This document shows positions 41,635 to 47,769 of a stretch of DNA of 47,769 bases, in pieces. This stretch comes from Sphingomonadaceae bacterium (GTDB lineage Bacteria > Pseudomonadota > Alphaproteobacteria > Sphingomonadales > Sphingomonadaceae). The notes under the pieces were generated by a model. The model saw only the letters and a list, made by a program, of their open reading frames with translations. It did no database searches and was not told the DNA's origin. Within the stretch, counting starts at the first letter, position 1. The number at the start of each line of letters is the position of its first letter. A program made the translations under genes and the position numbers. The stretch is from NCBI GenBank assembly GCA_019239915.1, contig JAFAZF010000079.1, positions 1 to 47,769 of the forward strand, given 5' to 3'.

Positions 41635-42846
41635 TCAGAAGCCGTAGCGGCGCAGCGACGCGTCACGCCGCCGCAGCAGCGTCGCCTGCCGCTCCTCCGC
41701 GAAGACATACGGAGTGTCCGCCGGGAGATGATCGCGCAGCTGCGCGAGCGGCACCTTCCTAACCGTAGGCACGACCCGCTTCTCGGTGCGGTACCAGCGC
41801 CACTGCGCCATGCCGACGCCGGGATCCTGCGCGTCGATCCAGTTCGGCACGCCAGGGTCTTCGAGCGAAAGAACGAGGCGGATCTTGCCGTCCGCATCGC
41901 GCCGCGCTTGCTTGTCGTTCAGCGCGCTCTGATGATGGCTGTAATCGAGATTGTGCCACCAGTAGTCGCTCAGCTGCAGGCTCCAGTAGAGCGCGTCCGG
42001 CATCTCGCTTTCGATGATGTATGCCTCACCCGGTTGGATGTCGTAGATATAGTCGAGATAGACAGCTTCGGGGTTGCCGCCCTTGTCGCCGATCACCTCC
42101 GGCGCATCGAGCGAGAGGAACGCGAAGACGTCGCCGTCACGGCCGCCCCGATCGACGATGATCTTGGTGCTGTTGAACGAGAAATCGATATGGTAGGCGA
42201 TGAAGCGCGCCGCCTTCTCGATGCGCAGCGCGACTTCGTCCTCGTCCATCAAGATGCGCGCGCGGGGATCGCGATCGAGGCATTCGATGCGGATGTCGGT
42301 ACCGATCTCGCCTTCCCAATCGAGCGAGGTCTCGCGCATGTTGATCACGATGTTGTGCGCATCGCGATCGAGCTTCACCCAGTTGCCCTCGTGACGATCG
42401 GCCGAGAGGATGACCTCGAACGCGCCGTCGGGCCCGTACTCGATCGTGTCGAAATCGAGATTGGCGATGTTCTTCGAGCTCTCGTCGCCCCAGAACCCGG
42501 CGTTGAACTGCGCGTGCAGCCAATGCGTCGTGCCGCGCCTGCCCCAGAGGCGGTAGGTGTGCGCACCGTCGATTGAGCACCAGCGATAGAGAAAGTCGGC
42601 GCAAGGCAGGCCCCAGCCCAGCTCGAACGGCAGGAACACCGAGTGGACGTAAAGCGCCGGATATTGATGCCGGGGCGCGACATAGAGCCCGAAGGCGGCC
42701 GTTTGGAGCACCTGGAGGAAATAATGCGCCTGGGCGCGCACCTTCGGATCGGCGCATTCCGGCACCGCGAGGAACCGGGCCAGCCCGTCGCGGACCGCGT
42801 CATGATAGGTCTCCCAGGCACGCTCGGCCCCGCTCGGTTCCGCCAT
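41635..42846 (-). CDS. DUF1214 domain protein (B copy)
   Basis: A 403-residue protein of the DUF1214 type common in sphingomonad and mycobacterial hydrophobic-compound clusters. No signal peptide or membrane helix is seen. Aromatic and His/Trp-rich segments stand out: RRGTTHWLHAQFNAGFWG and LQLSDYWWHNLDYSHHQSALN. The C-terminal RLVLSLEDPGVPNWIDAQDP matches RLVIARRDPGVANWLDTGG in the other copy (45358-46602), but overall identity is low. Its role is unknown. ATG 42844-42846 follows GGAGGAGG. Confidence 0.75.
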   Translation of the reverse strand: MAEPSGAERAWETYHDAVRDGLARFLAVPECADPKVRAQAHYFLQVLQTAAFGLYVAPRHQYPALYVHSVFLPFELGWGLPCADFLYRWCSIDGAHTYRLWGRRGTTHWLHAQFNAGFWGDESSKNIANLDFDTIEYGPDGAFEVILSADRHEGNWVKLDRDAHNIVINMRETSLDWEGEIGTDIRIECLDRDPRARILMDEDEVALRIEKAARFIAYHIDFSFNSTKIIVDRGGRDGDVFAFLSLDAPEVIGDKGGNPEAVYLDYIYDIQPGEAYIIESEMPDALYWSLQLSDYWWHNLDYSHHQSALNDKQARRDADGKIRLVLSLEDPGVPNWIDAQDPGVGMAQWRWYRTEKRVVPTVRKVPLAQLRDHLPADTPYVFAEERQATLLRRRDASLRRYGF

Positions 42847-42937
42847 CGTCAGCCTCCTCCGATGCGACGTGCGCCGCTTCCGTCGAGATCCCCGGGGCCG
42901 GCCCGTGCGGATCCGATCCCCCGCACGGCCGCTGCGG

Positions 42938-43729
42938 TCACGGGTACATGAACATCCCGCCATCGACCATGAAGGTCATGCCGGTCAGGAAGGCGGCGTC
43001 GTCGCTGGCGATGAAGACCGCGATGCGGCCGCCATCCTTGTAGATGTCGCCCCACCGCCGCACCGGCACCGTGAGCAGCGCCGCCTTCGATTCTTCCGGA
43101 TGCTCCTTGATGTGGTTGCGCATCGCATCGGTTTCGATCGCGGGATTATAGACGTTGCAGGTGATGCCGTACTGGCCCCATTCGCGCGCTGCCGTCCGCG
43201 TGAGGCCGCGGATCGCCTCCTTGCCGGCATTGTAAGCGACCGATCCCGCATTTCCGAACTGCCCCCAGTTCGATCCGAGATTGATGACGCGCCCGCGCCC
43301 CGATGCCTTGAGACAGGGGAAGGCCGCCTTCATGAACCGATAGCTGGCGGTGACGCCGGTCAGCAGCGTGCGATCCCATTCCTCGTCGCGGAAATCCTCG
43401 ATCCCCGTCAGCACCGGCGACGGATCGGGCTTTTCGAGCGTGCCGAACGCCTGCGCGTTGTTGATCATGATATCGAGGCCACCATAGGTCTCGACCGCCT
43501 TGGCGACCGTCGCCTTGATATGATCGTGGTTGCCGACGTCGCAGACCGTGCCGGTCGCGGTGCCGCCGGCGGCCTCGATCTCGCCCAGCGTCTCGTCGAT
43601 CGAGCCCTGGCTGCGCGAGGCGACCACCACCTTCGCTCCCTCCTTCGCGAGCTCGACCGCCATGCCCCGCCCGATGCCGCGCCCGGCACCGGTAACGATC
43701 GCTACCCTGCCCTCAAGTATTCCCGCCAT
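42938..43729 (-). CDS. Short-chain dehydrogenase/reductase (tandem copy 2)
   Basis: A 263-residue SDR with TGAGRGIG, INNAQ, catalytic Ser in NLGSNWGQ and YNAGK. The N-terminal and middle parts are nearly identical to the upstream neighbour at 43774-44565 (both have AVELAKEGAKVVVASRSQGS and a PDPSPVLT stretch). The unusual NNAQAFGT in place of NNAG is shared. ATG 43729 is preferred to a TTG two codons earlier. It is the downstream member of the tandem pair. Confidence 0.92.
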   Translation of the reverse strand: MAGILEGRVAIVTGAGRGIGRGMAVELAKEGAKVVVASRSQGSIDETLGEIEAAGGTATGTVCDVGNHDHIKATVAKAVETYGGLDIMINNAQAFGTLEKPDPSPVLTGIEDFRDEEWDRTLLTGVTASYRFMKAAFPCLKASGRGRVINLGSNWGQFGNAGSVAYNAGKEAIRGLTRTAAREWGQYGITCNVYNPAIETDAMRNHIKEHPEESKAALLTVPVRRWGDIYKDGGRIAVFIASDDAAFLTGMTFMVDGGMFMYP

Positions 43730-43773
43730 TTTCAATCATCCTTCCGAATTCGATTTTTGGTCGTCGGCATCGC

Positions 43774-44565
43774 TCAGGGCGACATGAAGTGGCCGCCATC
43801 GACCATGAAGGTCATGCCGGTGAGGAACGCGGCGTCAGGCCCGGCGATGAACACCGCGATGCGACCGGCATCCTTGAAGATGTCGCCGTAGCGACGCATC
43901 GGGATCTGCATCATCGATTGACGCGACAGCTCGGGATTGACCCGCGCATGGTTGCGCAGTGCGTCGGTCTCGACCGTCGGGTTGATGACGTTGCAGGTGA
44001 TTCCGTGCTGGCCCCATTCGCGCGCGCCGGTGCGCGTAAGGCCGCGGATCGCCTCCTTGCCGGCATTGTAGGCAACCGAACCGGCGTTGCCGACCTGACC
44101 CCATTGCGAGCCCAGGTTGATGATCCGCCCCTGCCCCGACGCCTTCAGATGCGGGAAGGCCGCCTTCATGAAACGGTAGCTTGCGGTGACGCCGGTCAGA
44201 AGCGTGCGGTCCCACTCCTCGTCGCGGAAGTCCTCGATCGGTGTGAGGACCGGCGACGGATCGGGTTTCTCCTTGGTGCCGAACGCCTGCGCGTTGTTGA
44301 CGAGGATATCGAGCCTGCCGAACGCGTCGACCGCCTTGGCGACGGTCGCGCGGATATCGCCATTCTCGCCGACGTCGCAAGGTTGGCCGACCGCCGTCCC
44401 GCCAGCCTCCGCGATGAGCTTCAGCGTCTCGTCGATCGAACCCTGGCTGCGCGAGGCGACGACCACCTTCGCGCCTTCCTTTGCGAGCTCGACCGCGATG
44501 CCGCGACCGATGCCGCGCCCCGAGCCGGTGACGATCGCCACCCTGCCGTCCAGCGTTCCTGCCAT
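43774..44565 (-). CDS. Short-chain dehydrogenase/reductase (tandem copy 1)
   Basis: A 263-residue SDR with TGSGRGIG, LVNNAQAFGT, Ser in NLGSQWGQ and YNAGK, ending MVDGGHFMSP. It is a close paralogue of the next gene downstream, of identical length and with long stretches of identity. Most differences lie in the middle-left part (residues about 47-90) and near the substrate loop (HARVNPELSRQSMMQIP against HIKEHPEESKAALLTVP). ATG 44563-44565 follows GAGGA. Confidence 0.92.
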   Translation of the reverse strand: MAGTLDGRVAIVTGSGRGIGRGIAVELAKEGAKVVVASRSQGSIDETLKLIAEAGGTAVGQPCDVGENGDIRATVAKAVDAFGRLDILVNNAQAFGTKEKPDPSPVLTPIEDFRDEEWDRTLLTGVTASYRFMKAAFPHLKASGQGRIINLGSQWGQVGNAGSVAYNAGKEAIRGLTRTGAREWGQHGITCNVINPTVETDALRNHARVNPELSRQSMMQIPMRRYGDIFKDAGRIAVFIAGPDAAFLTGMTFMVDGGHFMSP

Positions 44566-44599
44566 TCCTCAAATCCTCAGTTGATAGGGTCCTGATCGA

Positions 44600-45361
44600 T
44601 CACTTCGCGGCCCAACCGCCGTCCACCGGGATGACCAGACCGGTGACGCCCGACGATGCCGGCGAGGCCGCCCACAGGATCGCCTGCGCGATCTCCTCAG
44701 GCGTGATCAGCCGGAGCATCGGATGGAACTCGCGCACGATCAGATCGCGTTGCTCGGCCGTCATCGACTTCTCGATCGCCGGCGTCGCGGTGAGGCCGGG
44801 GGCGACGACGTTGATTCGGATCTTGTCGGGCGCGTGCATTACCGCGAGCTGCTCGCTGAGATGGACCACGCCGGCCTTGGCCGCCGTATAGGCGGGCGAG
44901 GCGAAACGCGTGACGCGAATGCCGGCGAGCGAGGCGATGTTGACGATGCTGCCGCCACCGCCGCGCAGCATCGCACGGATCGCATATTTGGTGCCGAGCA
45001 TGCAGCTGGTGAGCGATTGCCGCATGGTCGCCTCCCAGGCGTCCAGCGGGGTGTCGGCGAAGCCGGTGGCGATGCTGTCGCCCGCGCCGAAATTGCCGAC
45101 GTTGTTCACCGCGATGTCGAGCCCGCCGAACCGCGTCTCCGTCTCTTCCACCGCGCGCGCGGCATCGGCCTCGACGGTCGCGTCGGCGCGGATGAAATAG
45201 GTGCCGTCCATTGCTTTCCCGGCGGGCTCGGCGATGTCGGTGAAGGCGACCGCGGCGCCCGCCGTGCGCAACGCCGCCACCGTGGCGCGGCCGATACCGC
45301 TGCCGCCGCCGGTGACGAGCGCGACCTTGCCGTCCAGGCTGTTGGAAGTCATCGCGGTCAC
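44600..45361 (-). CDS. Short-chain dehydrogenase/reductase
   Basis: A 253-residue SDR: TGGGSGIG, the NNVGNFGAGD loop in place of NNAG, Ser in NIASLAGIR and YTAAK, ending VIPVDGGWAAK. GTG 45359-45361 overlaps the DUF1214-A stop (GTGA), which supports this start; an in-frame ATG at 45352 is an alternative. It lies between DUF1214-A and the tandem SDR pair in the operon. Confidence 0.9.
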   Translation of the reverse strand: MTAMTSNSLDGKVALVTGGGSGIGRATVAALRTAGAAVAFTDIAEPAGKAMDGTYFIRADATVEADAARAVEETETRFGGLDIAVNNVGNFGAGDSIATGFADTPLDAWEATMRQSLTSCMLGTKYAIRAMLRGGGGSIVNIASLAGIRVTRFASPAYTAAKAGVVHLSEQLAVMHAPDKIRINVVAPGLTATPAIEKSMTAEQRDLIVREFHPMLRLITPEEIAQAILWAASPASSGVTGLVIPVDGGWAAK

Positions 45362-46602
45362 TCGGTGATCCGCCGCGCATAGGCGGCGAGACGGGCATCG
45401 CGCTGGGCCTTGCGCTGCGCGGCATCGAACCAGCGCGTGTCGCCGGGCAGGTCGCGCTTGAGCCGATCCTGCGTCGACATGGTGAGCCGCGCGTCAAGGC
45501 CGCCGTTGAGCGGGTTGGCGGGAATGTTCTGCCAGCGCAGGATCATGAACACGTTCTCGGCACCGCCGGTGTCGAGCCAGTTGGCGACGCCGGGATCGCG
45601 CCGCGCGATGACGAGCCGGATGCGGCCATCACCGTCCACGACGGATTGTGTGCCGGTCAGGCTCGACTGGATCTCGTGATAGTCGAGCGAGCGGTACAGC
45701 CATTCGGTGAGCTGCACCGCGACATAGCCCGCGCCTGCCGGGTTATAGTCGAGGATCGCGACGTCGTCCTCGCCGAGACGGAAGGTGCCGTGCGAGAGGC
45801 CCTGGGTGACCAGGCCGCCGGTGCCGCGGTTCTGCGCGGGCGGCTGGAGCGTGTTCCAGTTGCGACCGCTCCAGACGTTCTGGAACCAGAAATAAAGGTG
45901 GAAGTCGTCGAGCAGGCGGAAGGCGCCGCGGGCCGCCATCTCGTCCAGGCCGATCGGATCGGCCTTCGCCGCACCGATGCGCTCGATCTGCAGGTCGAGC
46001 GGCGTCTCCGTCGCCCAGTCCATCATCGAATCGCGCACGAACAGGAACTTCACCTCGGGCGCGGTCGTCATGTGGTTGGCGCGGCCATTGGCGGGCTGGT
46101 CGTCGATGGTGACGACGAACTCACCATTGCCATCAATCTCAAGCTGATGATCCTCGATCGTCTGGACGGTCCGTGACGTGCCGTAGTTGGCGGTCAGGGT
46201 CAGCGAGACGTTGGCGGGCTTGGCATCTAGGATCCGTCCCCTGATGCGGTAAGAGGTGCCGTGGGCGATGCCGGCGAGCCGGTAGCAATTGTCGGGATTG
46301 TCGCCGCCGGTGCGCGCCGCCGGCACGTCATGTCCGTGCCAGCTGTAGCCCGGCATGAAATCGCGCACGAAGCGCGGATGCTGCGCGTCGCTCGCCGCCG
46401 CCTTGAACAGCCAGTTGTTGACATATTCGTCACAGAACGCGCCGAGCAGCGGACGCTCCGGCTCGGGGATGCGATCCCCGAAGCCCATGACGAACAGCCG
46501 CTCCACCATCATGCGGGCGTTCTTGATGCGCTCGTCGCCGAGCATCGCGGCGACGTCCGCCTCTGCCGCGAACTGGCCGGCATTGGCGATGGGATTGGTC
46601 AT
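45358..46602 (-). CDS. DUF1214 domain protein (A copy)
   Basis: A 414-residue soluble protein distantly related to the B copy (41635-42846). Features include GYSWHGHDVPAARTGGDNPDNCYRLAGI near residue 80, beta-rich middle segments (SLTLTANYGTSRTVQTIED), and the C-terminal DUF1214 block AVQLTEWLYRSLDYHEIQSSL, then RLVIARRDPGVANWLDTGG. There is no signal peptide, and the function is unknown. ATG 46600-46602 overlaps the sulfotransferase stop (ATGA), so the two are probably made together. Confidence 0.78.
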   Translation of the reverse strand: MTNPIANAGQFAAEADVAAMLGDERIKNARMMVERLFVMGFGDRIPEPERPLLGAFCDEYVNNWLFKAAASDAQHPRFVRDFMPGYSWHGHDVPAARTGGDNPDNCYRLAGIAHGTSYRIRGRILDAKPANVSLTLTANYGTSRTVQTIEDHQLEIDGNGEFVVTIDDQPANGRANHMTTAPEVKFLFVRDSMMDWATETPLDLQIERIGAAKADPIGLDEMAARGAFRLLDDFHLYFWFQNVWSGRNWNTLQPPAQNRGTGGLVTQGLSHGTFRLGEDDVAILDYNPAGAGYVAVQLTEWLYRSLDYHEIQSSLTGTQSVVDGDGRIRLVIARRDPGVANWLDTGGAENVFMILRWQNIPANPLNGGLDARLTMSTQDRLKRDLPGDTRWFDAAQRKAQRDARLAAYARRITE

Positions 46603-47769
46603 GCCCGCTTCTCCCGTTTGATCCCGAAGTGGTCCATGTAGCGCGCGAAGGTGCGGTCGATCTGCGCCTCGCTGAGGCCGAATTCGGCGAGCGTATAGAC
46701 GCGGCCCGGGCCCTTGCCGTGATGATCGGCTTCGATGTGACGCTCCATCGCGTCCCTCGCCGCGGCCGTCAGCGCGATGCCGAACTGGTCGTAGACCCGC
46801 GCCACCGTCTCGAGCGGCCGTGCCGTCAGCTCCGCGAAATGGATGTCGACGACGTTCTTCGCGTCCTTGCCCGGGCCGCTGCGCCAGTCGGTATATTGGC
46901 TGGTGGCCGCCTCCCACATTTGGAGCTGGGCAAGGCCGAGCTGCAAGGGATCATAGCCCCGGTCCGAGAACAGCCCACGCAGCGCCCGAAACAGCGTCGC
47001 GATCGAGGGCACGATCTTTCCGGGATCGCGATGGTTGACGTAGATGAGCGCGTCCGGGAACGCGATCTGCATCTCCGCCCAGGTGAACATGTGGCCAGGC
47101 GCCTTGAGCGCCCAGCGCCCGCCGGGCCGGACCGCCTGGAGGTACTGCATCATGCCCAGCTGCCAGCGATAGGCGCTCGGCGTCTTGTCGGCGACCGCCT
47201 GCTGATAGGCCGGCACGTTCCAGTAGACGTTGTAGAGCGAGGCGCAGTCGGCCTCCTGCAGGAAGATGCATTCCTCCGGCAGCGCCGCTCCGAAGGGGTG
47301 GATCTGCGTCACGTCGGGATGCGTCGTACCCTGATAGTCGAGAATCTGCTGATAGAGCGCGATGCGCTCGTCGGTCTCGCCATCATCGAGCGGCACCGGA
47401 ATTGCGGCCTCATAGGCGCGTGCGACGCGGTTGGCCGGATCCTGCGCGATAACGCCGTGGAAGAAGGTCGTGCCGGCGCGCGGCAGCCCCGTCCCGATCA
47501 GCGGCGCGACGATGCGCTGATCGTCGACCCCCGCTGTCGCCTTGCGCGCCTCGATATAGCGCAGCCGCGAGACCAGCATCGTGAACAGCCGCGTATGCGT
47601 GCGGCTCCGTCCCAGCTCCGTGACCTCGGCCGTCGCCTCGATCGCGGCGCACAGCACGGAGAGATCGTGGCGGAAGCGCTCCTCGCTCCAGCGCCGACCG
47701 CCCCAGTCGGCCAGGCCGGTGACCGTCTCCGCCTCTGCGATCAGCGTCTCAGCCGCGAGCACGGCCGAA
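46599..47769 (-). CDS. Sulfotransferase-fold protein (5' end at window edge)
   Basis: At least 387 residues of a sulfotransferase family protein. The phosphosulfate-binding loop GLPRAGTTFFH begins near residue 92 counted from GTG 47762, and the 3'-phosphate region includes ALIYVNHRDPGKIVPS. A conserved ALKAPGHMFTWAEMQIAFPDA segment lies between them. The frame stays open to the window edge, so the true start may be outside, although GTG 47762 is possible. In these catabolic clusters such proteins often accompany DUF1214 genes; whether they transfer sulfate from PAPS is not established. Confidence 0.85.
   Translation of the reverse strand, partial: SAVLAAETLIAEAETVTGLADWGGRRWSEERFRHDLSVLCAAIEATAEVTELGRSRTHTRLFTMLVSRLRYIEARKATAGVDDQRIVAPLIGTGLPRAGTTFFHGVIAQDPANRVARAYEAAIPVPLDDGETDERIALYQQILDYQGTTHPDVTQIHPFGAALPEECIFLQEADCASLYNVYWNVPAYQQAVADKTPSAYRWQLGMMQYLQAVRPGGRWALKAPGHMFTWAEMQIAFPDALIYVNHRDPGKIVPSIATLFRALRGLFSDRGYDPLQLGLAQLQMWEAATSQYTDWRSGPGKDAKNVVDIHFAELTARPLETVARVYDQFGIALTAAARDAMERHIEADHHGKGPGRVYTLAEFGLSEAQIDRTFARYMDHFGIKREKRA

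Overview
The window looks like the chromosome of a Sphingomonas-like alphaproteobacterium (order Sphingomonadales). The DNA is very GC-rich and densely coding, with many GTG/TTG starts and ATGA/GTGA overlaps. Gene content fits: an lgt-midA-pgeF run, tamA-tamB, an exosortase-A-type O-glycosylation ligase with its glycosyltransferase, a type IB topoisomerase, a large TonB-dependent receptor, and many short-chain dehydrogenases with DUF1214 proteins. No rRNA, tRNA, CRISPR array or insertion sequence was recognised.

Left part (1-15 kb), mostly core genes. It opens with the tail of an HWE-type histidine kinase and a convergent single-domain response regulator. Then come lgt-midA-pgeF, a glycine-zipper secreted protein, a hypothetical protein, a VOC-fold protein, a PLP-dependent sulfur amino acid enzyme, and the tamA-tamB pair for outer membrane assembly. 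After several small proteins, one of them a Met/His-rich secreted protein, lies a compact regulatory module: an S24/LexA-like repressor divergent from a 61-residue probable DNA-binding protein and a 102-residue protein, with a 14-bp perfect palindrome between them.

Middle part (15-24 kb). Paired palindromic repeats flank an exopolysaccharide or O-glycosylation locus: a glycosyltransferase whose frame runs on into a membrane protein, a 53-residue membrane peptide, an O-antigen-ligase-like protein and an acyltransferase. A DJ-1/PfpI protein, topoisomerase IB, an MscS channel and a dipeptide epimerase follow. Most gaps here hold REP-like inverted repeats, and one family keeps its hairpin while the stem sequence changes.

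Right part (24-47.8 kb), a catabolic and uptake region. It holds a PHA depolymerase, an ACAD10-like phosphotransferase, a dehydrogenase, an SMP-30 lactonase-like protein, a crotonase and an AtuA-family protein. These are followed by an MFS transporter, a TonB-dependent receptor, a CoA ligase, a duplicated ferredoxin-like-fold protein, another dehydrogenase and a second MFS transporter. The window ends in a tight minus-strand operon of eight genes: a sulfotransferase-fold protein, two DUF1214 proteins and five dehydrogenases. Together these suggest uptake of a hydrophobic compound, CoA activation, repeated alcohol/ketone oxidation, and hydration or lactone opening. The substrate cannot be read from the sequence, and no transcriptional regulator is visible in this half. 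This is the best candidate here for an undescribed pathway.
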